A DNA stretch of 8,925 nucleotides from an uncultured Clostridia bacterium (GTDB lineage Bacteria; Bacillota; Clostridia; Oscillospirales; Ruminococcaceae). Positions within the stretch are counted from its first letter, which is position 1; the number at the start of each line of letters is the position of its first letter. The stretch lies in the NCBI GenBank assembly GCA_947302065.1, contig CAMYUO010000048.1:1-8925 (forward strand). The letters run 5' to 3'. The translations under genes and the position numbers were made by a program. This document shows positions 1-6,372 of the stretch, piece by piece. The notes beneath the pieces were generated by a model. That model did not search any database, was not told the origin of the DNA, and saw only the letters and a program-made list of their open reading frames with translations.

Positions 1-1730
1 CGGCTCTTGCACTTGCAATGGTCGGCACGGCTCTGCCGCAGGGAAGCGGCTTTGCAGGTCTGTTCTGCGGATCGGACATTACTGCCAGCGCAGATGAAGA
101 GGGTGATTTTTCCTACACGATAATTGACGAAACGGAAAAGACGTGTAAGATAACAAGATATTACGGGCAGGATGCAGAACTGGAAGTACCTGAAACGCTG
201 AACGGATTTACAGTAACACGTATTGAGGAAAATGCTTTTTCAAGTAGGAATAGTCTGAAACATATTACTCTGCCTGAAACGCTGGAATCGATTGGGTCTT
301 GTGCGTTTTCTCCTTGCGAGTCGCTGGAGGAAATAATCCTGCCTGATTCGGTAACCAGTATTGATTACAGTGCTTTTGATCAGTGCCATAGATTAAAGAG
401 CATAAAGTTCAGCAGTAATCTTCATGAGCTGAAGTATGATACTTTCAATAATACAGGTGTTACCAATCTGACGATACCTAACAGCGTTAAGCAGATAGGC
501 GGATTAAGAGTGTTTGCAAACTGCGCAAATCTGAAAACGCTTGTGATAGAGGGTACTCCTTACATTGGAGTAGATGCATTTTACTATTGCCAGGCTCTTG
601 AGACTGTTGTGCTTGAGCCAGGTGTTGCTACGATAGATAAATGTGCTTTTCAGTGCTGTAGCAGCCTTAAAACGGTGACCATACCTAATTCGGTGCACAG
701 TATCGGCGAAAAAGCTTTTGATAACACAGGCGACAATCTGACGATAATCTATGACGGCACACAGGAGCAGTGGAATGCTATCAACGGTGTGGGCAATATC
801 CCTGAAGGCGTAAAGGTCGCTTTCTCCGATGAGACGGGCATAAGACTTTACGGTCACTCGCTGAGCCTGATCGAAGATAACAACATCGGTGTTAATTTCT
901 ATATTCAGGTTCCGGAAGCGATGAGCGAAAAGGCAAAGATGCATTTTACAATCCCGACCGGCAACACTGTTGTTGAACAGGATATCCTTGTAAGCGAAGC
1001 AGAGGAAAAAACTGTTGGCGGAAAGCCGTACAAGGTATTCAAATGTGCAGTCGCAGCAAAGGAAATGACATCGGATATAACTGCACAGATCCTTGATGCG
1101 CAGAACGATATCGTTGGTCCTGTTTACGTTTACAGCGTTAAGGAGTATGCAGACTACCTGCTCGGACATCAGTCGGTTGATGAGTATAAAGCTGCTGCTG
1201 ATATCGTAAAGGCAATGCTCAACTACGGTGCATATTCGCAGATATACTTTGACAAGAACACGGCAGACCTTGCAAACACAGGTCTGACCGAAAAGGAAAA
1301 GGACGTAAGCGGTGTTAAGGCGGAAGATATAAACAAGCCATACAATGATTTTGAACAGCTCACTGTTATCGGCGAAGAAATCAGCTTTGATCAGGTTGCG
1401 CTTGCGCTCAAGTCCAACACGGAACTGCTGCTTTATTTCTCTTGTGCCGATAAGCTTTCGGTTGTGTGTGAGCAGGATCCGAATGCTTACATAAGCAAAT
1501 CGGGAAAATATCAGGTAGTTCACATTACCGGCATCAGTGCAAACAAGCTCGCCGATGATTACACTGTGACAGTAAGCGCCCAAAAAGGCGGTGCAAAGAT
1601 CATTAAATACTGTCCTCTCACCTACTGCTATTATGTAATCCTGGAAGGCCGCGGCAGCGAGGCACTTCAGAACGTCTGCAAGGCGCTGTTCCTGTACTAT
1701 CAGGCAGCTTTTGATTATTTTAAAGTTTAA
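1..1730 (+). CDS. Secreted BspA-like leucine-rich-repeat protein, 5' end missing
   Basis: Probably an exported surface or secreted binding protein; the ligand is unknown. The frame is open from the left edge. The codons before the first in-window ATG (18-20) read ALALA, so that ATG lies inside the hydrophobic core of a signal peptide and the true start is upstream of the window. Cleavage is likely near ITASA-DEEG (about residue 25 counted from that ATG). Residues about 60-245 are LRR_5/BspA-type repeats, with recurring 'L..I.LP.SV..I...AF..C.SL' units, ending in a TQEQWNAI segment common after such repeats. Residues about 275-570 form a second domain (starting near IRLYGHSLSL, with AKEMT, VKEYADYLL and AMLNYGAYSQ segments) that I recall from many Ruminococcus exported proteins without a known function. 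No dockerin, LPXTG or C-terminal membrane anchor is visible. It ends in TAA, and that stop overlaps the ribosome binding site of the next small gene. Confidence 0.88.
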   Translation, partial: ALALAMVGTALPQGSGFAGLFCGSDITASADEEGDFSYTIIDETEKTCKITRYYGQDAELEVPETLNGFTVTRIEENAFSSRNSLKHITLPETLESIGSCAFSPCESLEEIILPDSVTSIDYSAFDQCHRLKSIKFSSNLHELKYDTFNNTGVTNLTIPNSVKQIGGLRVFANCANLKTLVIEGTPYIGVDAFYYCQALETVVLEPGVATIDKCAFQCCSSLKTVTIPNSVHSIGEKAFDNTGDNLTIIYDGTQEQWNAINGVGNIPEGVKVAFSDETGIRLYGHSLSLIEDNNIGVNFYIQVPEAMSEKAKMHFTIPTGNTVVEQDILVSEAEEKTVGGKPYKVFKCAVAAKEMTSDITAQILDAQNDIVGPVYVYSVKEYADYLLGHQSVDEYKAAADIVKAMLNYGAYSQIYFDKNTADLANTGLTEKEKDVSGVKAEDINKPYNDFEQLTVIGEEISFDQVALALKSNTELLLYFSCADKLSVVCEQDPNAYISKSGKYQVVHITGISANKLADDYTVTVSAQKGGAKIIKYCPLTYCYYVILEGRGSEALQNVCKALFLYYQAAFDYFKV

Positions 1731-1741
1731 GGAGAGTAATT

Positions 1742-1861
1742 ATGGATAAGAAGCAATACGAAGAAGTCAAGATCGAGATAATCACATTTACATCAAAGGA
1801 CGTTATAACAACAAGCAACGTTACCGATCCATTCACACCGGGCACAGGCGGCGGAAACTAA
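1742..1861 (+). CDS. 39-residue peptide with DVITTS motif, possible modified-peptide precursor
   Basis: A short gene directly behind the leucine-rich-repeat gene. An AAGGAG ribosome binding site at 1729-1734 overlaps that gene's TAA and sits 7 bases before the ATG, so the two are probably co-transcribed. The peptide starts MDKKQYEEVKIEIITF, continues with a DVITTS motif (residues 20-25) and ends in a Pro/Thr/Gly-rich tail, NVTDPFTPGTGGGN. There is no signal peptide, membrane segment or cysteine. From memory, short Ruminococcus/Clostridia genes of the form 'Y..P.(I/L).(V/I)..F...DVITTS' followed by a variable Gly/Asn/Asp-rich tail are frequent and often unannotated. Their layout resembles leader-plus-core precursors, but no maturation enzyme is present in this window. 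The function is unknown. The gene call rests on the strong ribosome binding site, the complete frame and the terminator 22 bases after its stop. Confidence 0.7.
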   Translation: MDKKQYEEVKIEIITFTSKDVITTSNVTDPFTPGTGGGN

Positions 1862-1883
1862 GACAGCGAAACCAAATACAAAA

Positions 1884-1919
1884 GCGGATCAGGCGAGAGT
1901 GCCCGATCCGCATTTTTTT
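1884..1919. terminator. Intrinsic terminator between convergent genes
   Basis: GCGGATC-A-GGC pairs with GCC-C-GATCCGC across a GAGAGT loop, a ten-pair stem with one A/C mismatch, followed by seven T on the plus strand. It ends the leucine-rich-repeat/small-peptide transcript. On the minus strand the same stem is followed by TTTTGTATTT, so it can also serve the converging dipeptidase gene, whose stop is at 1928. Confidence 0.9.
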
Positions 1920-1927
1920 GTTCTGTT

Positions 1928-2578
1928 TCAGCGCCAGTATTCTGACGAGACATTGAAATCAAAGTATGTCTCGGGATACGGCTCGTCTGCAAGGGTGAAA
2001 TGCCACCACTCGCAGTCTATCGGCACAAAGCCGTTTCGTGTCATCGCTTTTTGCAGTATCATTCTGTTGTGGTGCTGTTCATCGGTGACTTTTTTGCTGT
2101 CCGGGTGGGATATGTCGCTGAACAGGTCGAACGGGCTGCCCATATCGAGCTCCTGTCCCGTTTTCATATCAAACAGCGTGAGGTCAACTGTGCTGCCTCT
2201 GCTGTGGCTCGACATCTTTGCGATGTAGCCCTGACGGAAAAGCTCCTGCTTTTCGAGGTCGGGATAGAAAAACGGCTTCATGCGCAGGTCGAGGTCTTCG
2301 ATACCCCACAGCACAAAGTGCCTGACCGCTTTTGCAGGGCGGTAGGCATCAAATATTTTCAGGCGGTAGCCTTTGACTATCATTTCATTGCTGACCTCTT
2401 TGAGTGCACGGGCAGCTTCCTTGGTGATGACGGCGCATGGCTCTTCATAGCCGTCGATGCGGTCACCGATAAAGTTGAAGGTCGAGTAATAGCGTATTTC
2501 CTGTATCACCGACGGGATATAGTCTGCGAGCAGCACAAAGCCCGAGGTGTCGAGTTCAGCCTGTCGTTTATAGTCCAT
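1928..2578 (-). CDS. VanX/DdpX-like D-Ala-D-Ala dipeptidase (peptidase M15D)
   Basis: Zinc dipeptidase predicted to hydrolyse D-alanyl-D-alanine. The 216-residue product is close to the roughly 200 residues of VanX. Visible family features are the YRP arginine (R80, matching the transition-state arginine of VanX), the SSHSRGSTVDLTL motif with zinc ligands H125 and D132, and EWWH with catalytic E190 and zinc ligand H193. There is no signal peptide, so it acts in the cytoplasm. The start is set at 2578 because AAAGGAGC lies 7 bases upstream. An earlier in-frame ATG at 2626 has no ribosome binding site and falls inside the promoter. No vanH, vanA or vanRS neighbours are present, so a role in recycling D-Ala-D-Ala or turning over peptidoglycan precursors is more likely than inducible glycopeptide resistance. 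It stands as a single-gene unit ending in TGA. The family call is firm; the physiological role is inferred. Confidence 0.9.
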   Translation of the reverse strand: MDYKRQAELDTSGFVLLADYIPSVIQEIRYYSTFNFIGDRIDGYEEPCAVITKEAARALKEVSNEMIVKGYRLKIFDAYRPAKAVRHFVLWGIEDLDLRMKPFFYPDLEKQELFRQGYIAKMSSHSRGSTVDLTLFDMKTGQELDMGSPFDLFSDISHPDSKKVTDEQHHNRMILQKAMTRNGFVPIDCEWWHFTLADEPYPETYFDFNVSSEYWR

Positions 2579-2599
2579 TTGAGCAGCTCCTTTCGGCTT

Positions 2600-2622
2600 G
2601 GTATCGTTTGCTATATGATACC
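2600..2622. repeat. Inverted repeat over the -10 region (possible operator)
   Basis: GGTATC (2600-2605) and GATACC (2617-2622) form perfect 6-base arms 11 bases apart. The repeat covers the -10 box and start region of the predicted dipeptidase promoter. It could be an operator or a small hairpin at the transcript's 5' end; six-base arms can also arise by chance. Confidence 0.4.
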
Positions 2623-2643
2623 ACATCGGGCAGGAAAAATCAA
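2615..2643 (-). promoter_or_regulatory. Sigma-A type promoter of the dipeptidase gene
   Basis: On the minus strand, TTGATT (2643-2638), a 17-base spacer, then TATCAT (2620-2615). This is a near-consensus promoter in the 71-base gap after the DUF5131 gene, giving a leader of about 30 bases with the AAAGGAGC ribosome binding site. It suggests the dipeptidase is transcribed on its own. Confidence 0.6.
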
Positions 2644-2649
2644 GTGCGT

Positions 2650-3762
2650 TCAGTGCTTTGCAAGCTCACGTTCTATCCAGTCGATGAGCACGTCAATGAT
2701 ATACTGCTGTTCGTCGGCGGTGAGTATCTTGCCCGAGGGTATGCCGTGCCATTTTTCAAGGCAGCCACGGCAGCAGCAGGCGGTGGCGTGCTGTGCGACA
2801 AAGACAGGGTGACCTTTCATAGCGGTCTGTTTGCCGTCGTTTGCAGGGTTTTCCGCCGACAGCTTTTTGCTGACAAAGTCGGCAGCGTGTGAGCGGATAA
2901 GCTCCATGCCTTTTTCTTCGATATAGGCTCTGTCCTTTTCGGAAAGGTGGAACCTGCTGCGGAAAGTTGAAGCCGACAGGCGCCTGAAAAGGTTTTCTCT
3001 GTCAGGCAGGGTGTATTTTATCCTGTTGGCGCAGCCTGTGTTCGGCTCATAGCTGTAACCCGACTTTTCAGCCTGTGAGAATTGCAGTCGGCGCTCAATA
3101 TGATAGCGTTTGCCGTCTTTGACGAACAGTGCGCCTGTTTGTCTGAACACGAAAGGTACGCCGCATCTGACGCATTGGCGGCGAAGCTCCTTTACCCAGC
3201 TGTTGTCGCAGGGGCGGGCGTTTGGTCCCGACTCGCCGCCGCAGGAGACGTGCTCTATCAGACCGCTTTCGAGGTATTTTTCGATATGTATCTCTCCGAG
3301 CATCGGCTCGCTTGTGACAAGGCGGTGCTTTATCGGCATTTCAAGCAGTATCGGTATGCGGTAGTCGGCACGCTGCTGGTCTTCGCAGGTGCTGCATATG
3401 GTGACGTTGTCCCAGCCGTTTCCCCAGTCGGCCGGTATGCAGTCGGCAAATCTGTCGATGCGCTTGGTGATGATGATGAACGAAAGGTCGCTGCGCAGGC
3501 GCATCATATCCCAGCACTGCTGACGCCACGGGTCTGCATCGGGAACGAAAAAGTCAGAGGTCATGCAGGCAAAGACATACCCGTCTGATGCCTGCAGTTT
3601 ATATTCGCCCTGCCTGTTCTTTTTCAGAGGCAGGTCAAAATCGAGAGTTTTTGTCACGATGCCTGCGTCCTTGCCGATGCTCTCATCACGTCTGTAAACG
3701 TAACAGTTCGCACAGCCCGGACTTATTTTGTGGCAGCCGTGCCACGGATTCCACACGGGCAT
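2650..3762 (-). CDS. DUF5131 (phage Gp37/Gp68 family) protein fused to DUF4186
   Basis: A 370-residue protein of unknown biochemical role. Residues 1-250 match the DUF5131 pattern. It starts WNPWHGC..SPGC.NCY (C10, C17, C20, a CX6CX2C cluster that recalls, but does not match, the radical-SAM CX3CX2C spacing), then has IITKRIDRF (97-105), SEPMLG (151-156) and the diagnostic GGESGP..RP (175-184) before a VPFVFRQTG segment. Residues about 262-366 match DUF4186, with FRSRFHLSEKDRAYI, NDGKQTAMKGHPVF, and QHATACCCRGCLEKWHGIP, a cysteine-rich, metal-site-like stretch. The start has a GAGGTGAG ribosome binding site that overlaps the TGA of the upstream hydrolase gene, with 9 bases between the two genes, so translation is probably coupled. 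Both domains occur outside phages, and no phage genes surround it. The family call is good; the function is unknown. Confidence 0.85.
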   Translation of the reverse strand: MPVWNPWHGCHKISPGCANCYVYRRDESIGKDAGIVTKTLDFDLPLKKNRQGEYKLQASDGYVFACMTSDFFVPDADPWRQQCWDMMRLRSDLSFIIITKRIDRFADCIPADWGNGWDNVTICSTCEDQQRADYRIPILLEMPIKHRLVTSEPMLGEIHIEKYLESGLIEHVSCGGESGPNARPCDNSWVKELRRQCVRCGVPFVFRQTGALFVKDGKRYHIERRLQFSQAEKSGYSYEPNTGCANRIKYTLPDRENLFRRLSASTFRSRFHLSEKDRAYIEEKGMELIRSHAADFVSKKLSAENPANDGKQTAMKGHPVFVAQHATACCCRGCLEKWHGIPSGKILTADEQQYIIDVLIDWIERELAKH

Positions 3763-3771
3763 TTTCTCACC

Positions 3772-4575
3772 TCATTTTCCCTTTATCTCAATCCTGTCGA
3801 GAATGCCCTGAACGTCAACGCCGGGGTGGGTGACATACATTCTCCTCACGTCGCTGACAAATCCGATATCTGCGCCTGTCTTTTTGCAGACGGTCTCTGC
3901 TGTGCAGCCTTTGTCGGTGAGCCTGATTATCGTTTTAACGAGCGCATAGATATCTGTGCCCGAAAGCTCGGGCGTGCGTGCAGAGCTGTCTCCGAGCTGT
4001 GCCGTTTTTGCGTGGGCGTAATATACCGTTTTGGGCTTGAGCGCAAGCAGCTTTTCCCAGCTTTGCGCAATAGGCGTGCCCTTGTGGGCGTCAAGCTCGT
4101 ACAGCGGATTGAGGTCACCGACGAACAGGGCTTTTTCGTCATCGAGCCACAGAGAGATGCTGTCGTCACTGTGACCGGGCGTGTGGAATATCTCGCCGCT
4201 GATGCCAAGCTCTGCGAGCATACTGCGGCTTTGGTCTGTTGTGAAAAAGCGGACCTTGCTGTCATCTATGGGGACAAAATCCGAGCGCTTGTCCTTTGCG
4301 AAAATGCTGTCGCTTGCGTGCAGGAAATCACGCTGGACATCTGCCGCCGCAAGCGTCACGCCGAGGTCGGCTATCTGCTGTGCGATGCCCATATGGTCGG
4401 GGTGAAAATGCGAGATTATGAGCATTGATATATCCTGCGCCTTTATGCCGTTTTCACCGAGGCAGCGAAAAAACGCAGGCAGAGTTCCTGCCCAGCCTGT
4501 GTCAAACAGCAGACTGCCCTTGCCGCCCATGATAAGATATGTGTTTGTTGCCGAATAACGCAGCGAAGTTATCAC
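3772..4575 (-). CDS. Metallo-beta-lactamase-fold hydrolase
   Basis: A 267-residue cytoplasmic metallohydrolase of the metallo-beta-lactamase superfamily; the substrate is not predictable. The two-metal site is complete: HFHPDH (H56, H58, D60, H61), H135 in HTPGHSDD, D154 in FVGDL and H188 in YYAHA. The N-terminal strand SLLFDTGWAG is typical, and the last 55 residues form a helical tail outside the core fold. Translation starts at a GTG (4573-4575), supported by GGGAGGG 7 bases upstream. No signal peptide is present, and it lacks the DNA/RNA-processing (beta-CASP) and glyoxalase II hallmarks, so a small-molecule ester, lactone or phosphodiester substrate is a guess. It is the first gene of a two-gene unit with the DUF5131-DUF4186 gene, driven by a perfect-consensus promoter. 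The stop TGA is part of the next gene's ribosome binding site. Confidence 0.9.
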   Translation of the reverse strand: MITSLRYSATNTYLIMGGKGSLLFDTGWAGTLPAFFRCLGENGIKAQDISMLIISHFHPDHMGIAQQIADLGVTLAAADVQRDFLHASDSIFAKDKRSDFVPIDDSKVRFFTTDQSRSMLAELGISGEIFHTPGHSDDSISLWLDDEKALFVGDLNPLYELDAHKGTPIAQSWEKLLALKPKTVYYAHAKTAQLGDSSARTPELSGTDIYALVKTIIRLTDKGCTAETVCKKTGADIGFVSDVRRMYVTHPGVDVQGILDRIEIKGK

Positions 4576-4604
4576 CGCTTTTCCCTCCCTTTGTTTTTTT
4601 ATTG

Positions 4605-4633
4605 ATTATACAACCGAACGGAAAAAGTGTCAA
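4605..4633 (-). promoter_or_regulatory. Perfect-consensus sigma-A promoter for the hydrolase/DUF5131 unit
   Basis: On the minus strand, TTGACA (4633-4628), exactly 17 bases, then TATAAT (4610-4605). Transcription should start near 4598, giving a short leader of about 23 bases with the GGGAGGG ribosome binding site. No operator-like repeat is seen, so expression is probably constitutive and fairly high. It begins 9 bases beyond the T-rich tail of the asnB terminator. Confidence 0.85.
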
Positions 4634-4641
4634 GCGCACGG

Positions 4642-4680
4642 AAAAATCAAAAGGCTCTGCACGGTAAAATGCAGAGCCTT
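4642..4680 (-). terminator. Intrinsic terminator of asnB
   Basis: AAGGCTCTGC (4680-4671 on the minus strand) pairs perfectly with GCAGAGCCTT (4660-4651) across a 10-base loop. It is followed by TTGATTTTT. It lies 30 bases after the asnB stop and separates the nitrogen genes from the next promoter. Confidence 0.88.
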
Positions 4681-4710
4681 CCGAATAAAGAGGGGGAAAA
4701 GATATGTCAT

Positions 4711-6294
4711 TCATACTGCGCTTGCGCCGTAGTTGGAAAGAACTCTTGCAGACGGGTCGTTTACGTTGCATCCCTCCCATTTCTTGTTCGGCATCCAGAA
4801 ATCCACGATCATTTTGCTCTGACCGGGGTAGTAGCGCTCAAATATCTCACGATACAGCAGAGATTCCTTGGTGAACGGTTTTGCGTGTGTGTACTTTTCG
4901 CACAGACGGTGGAAATCCTCATCGGTGTAATAGTCCTCGGCATAAGCCTTGAGGTAGTTTACGAGAGAGTGTCCCACCGCATCGGAAAAGGCAGCCTTTT
5001 CACGATAGAGGATATCCTTCGGCAGATAGTCGCCCTGCTCAAACGCCTTGCGCAGCAGGTATTTGCCCTTGCCGTAGGTGTTGAGCTTCTTTTCGGGGTC
5101 TATCGCCATAACGTAGCGCACAAAATCGAGGTCGCCGAAAGGCACTCTTGCCTCGAGCGAGTTTACGCTGATGCATCTGTCTGCACGCAGTACGTCGTAC
5201 ATATGCAGCTCACGGACTCTCTTCTGTGCTTCGAGCTGGAACTCCTCAGCGTTCGGTGCAAAGTCGGTATACTTGTAGCCGAAAAGCTCATCGGAGATCT
5301 CGCCCGTGAGGATAACTCTGATGTCGGTCTGCTCGTGGATAGCCTTGCACACGAGATACATTCCCACGCTTGCTCTTATCGTTGTGATGTCAAACGTTCC
5401 GAGCAGGCGAACGACCTGTTCGAGCGATGCGATGACATCGTCTTTTGTGATGATGACCTCGGTGTGATCGCTGCCGATATAGTCGGCAACTTCCTTTGCA
5501 TATTTTAGGTCGATAGCGTCCTCGCTCATGCCGATGGCAAAAGTTCTGATAGGCTTATCCGAACGCTTCTGTGCAATGGCGCACACCAGCGATGAATCAA
5601 GTCCGCCCGAGAGCAGAAAGCCGACCTTTGCATCTGCCACAAGGCGCTTTTCAACGCCTGCGACCAGCTTGTCGTGAATGTTTTTGTAGATAGTTTCGTG
5701 GTCGTCGTCAAGATACTTGTCAACGGCTGCGATATCGCAGTAGCGCACGAACTCACCGTTGATGCAGTAGTGTCCCGGCGGGAACGGCTTGATATCGAGC
5801 GCAATGCCGATAAGGTTCTGCGGCTCGCTCGCAAAGGCAAGCACGCCGTTTTCGTCGTATCCGTAATAAAGCGGGCGTATGCCTATCGGGTCACGGGCAG
5901 CGATAAAGCTGTGGGTTTCGCTGTCGTAGATGATGCAGGCAAACTCCGCATCGAGCATCGAGAACATTCTCGTGCCGTATTCTCTGTACATAGGAAGCAG
6001 TATCTCGCAGTCGGAATCGCTCTCAAAGGTGTATCCCATTTTTGCAAGCTGCTGCTTTGTCTTTTCAAATCCGTAAAGCTCGCCGTTGCAGACAACATAG
6101 CTGTCATCGAGTCTGAAAGGCTGCATTCCCGAATCGGTCAGACCCATTATCGAGAGTCTGTGAAATCCGAGCACGCCGTCTGGCAGTGTTACAAATCTGG
6201 TATCATCAGGACCTCTTGATTTTGTCCTTCCGAAACATTCTTTTATCAGCTCCATATCTGCCTGTGCAGAACAGTAGCCCATTATACAACACAT
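4711..6294 (-). CDS. asnB: Asparagine synthetase B, glutamine-hydrolysing
   Basis: Converts aspartate, ATP and glutamine to asparagine, AMP, pyrophosphate and glutamate in the cytoplasm. The product has 527 residues, against about 550 for E. coli AsnB. The class II glutaminase domain covers about residues 1-190: catalytic C2 after Met removal, R46 in GFHRLSI, CNGELY (69-74), the SDSDCE motif and RDPIGIRPLYY (134-144). The synthetase domain has the ATP-pyrophosphatase loop SGGLDSS (229-235), TGEISDELFGY (329-339) and SLEARVP near the active site. The N-terminus reads MCCIMGYC, so residue 3 is Cys where Gly is usual. The ribosome binding site GGAGGG lies 6 bases before the ATG. It follows the P-II segment by 78 bases containing a hairpin and no clear promoter, so it is probably expressed by passage through that hairpin from the amt transcript. 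It uses the glutamine made by the neighbouring glutamine synthetase. Confidence 0.95.
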   Translation of the reverse strand: MCCIMGYCSAQADMELIKECFGRTKSRGPDDTRFVTLPDGVLGFHRLSIMGLTDSGMQPFRLDDSYVVCNGELYGFEKTKQQLAKMGYTFESDSDCEILLPMYREYGTRMFSMLDAEFACIIYDSETHSFIAARDPIGIRPLYYGYDENGVLAFASEPQNLIGIALDIKPFPPGHYCINGEFVRYCDIAAVDKYLDDDHETIYKNIHDKLVAGVEKRLVADAKVGFLLSGGLDSSLVCAIAQKRSDKPIRTFAIGMSEDAIDLKYAKEVADYIGSDHTEVIITKDDVIASLEQVVRLLGTFDITTIRASVGMYLVCKAIHEQTDIRVILTGEISDELFGYKYTDFAPNAEEFQLEAQKRVRELHMYDVLRADRCISVNSLEARVPFGDLDFVRYVMAIDPEKKLNTYGKGKYLLRKAFEQGDYLPKDILYREKAAFSDAVGHSLVNYLKAYAEDYYTDEDFHRLCEKYTHAKPFTKESLLYREIFERYYPGQSKMIVDFWMPNKKWEGCNVNDPSARVLSNYGASAV

Positions 6295-6312
6295 ATCTAT
6301 CCCTCCGAATTT

Positions 6313-6359
6313 AAAACACAGCGCAGGGAACAGCCTGTTTCAGCTGATCCCTGTTGTGT
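6313..6359 (-). terminator. Hairpin between P-II and asnB: terminator or attenuator
   Basis: On the minus strand, ACACA-ACAGGGATCAGC folds against GCTGTTCCCTGCGCTGTGT with a two-base bulge and one mismatch, and is followed by TTTTAAATT. The hairpin base lies 21 bases before the asnB ATG and 13 bases after the P-II stop. The short T run suggests partial termination, which would lower asnB expression relative to amt. On the plus strand it is also followed by a T-rich run, but there is no gene there to terminate. Confidence 0.6.
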
Positions 6360-6372
6360 GTATGTTTTTGTT

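Noticed and set aside
504..1583. Long open frame on the minus strand opposite the leucine-rich-repeat gene (359 codons)
   Set aside because: Cysteine-, isoleucine- and arginine-rich with no recognisable domain, fully antisense to a gene with clear repeats and an exported domain, and without a ribosome binding site.
1928..2578. Vancomycin-resistance cluster
   Set aside because: Only a VanX-like gene is present; no vanH, vanA/B, vanR or vanS genes adjoin it.
1928..2626. Longer form of the dipeptidase starting at 2626
   Set aside because: The extra 16 codons have no ribosome binding site and overlap the predicted -10 region; AAAGGAGC correctly positions the ATG at 2578.
2000..2812. Plus-strand open frame opposite the dipeptidase gene
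   Set aside because: It is antisense to a gene with all VanX active-site motifs and runs through that gene's promoter; the translation has no family features.
2650..3762. Prophage remnant, suggested by the Gp37/Gp68 family name
   Set aside because: There are no integrase, structural, lysis or attachment-site features nearby; the family is also common in ordinary chromosomes.
3730..4428. Plus-strand open frame opposite the metallo-hydrolase
   Set aside because: It mirrors the codon bias of the real gene on the other strand and contains no recognisable motif.
4627..5508. Plus-strand open frame opposite asnB
   Set aside because: It begins inside the asnB terminator/promoter region and is antisense to a well-conserved enzyme; no start signal.
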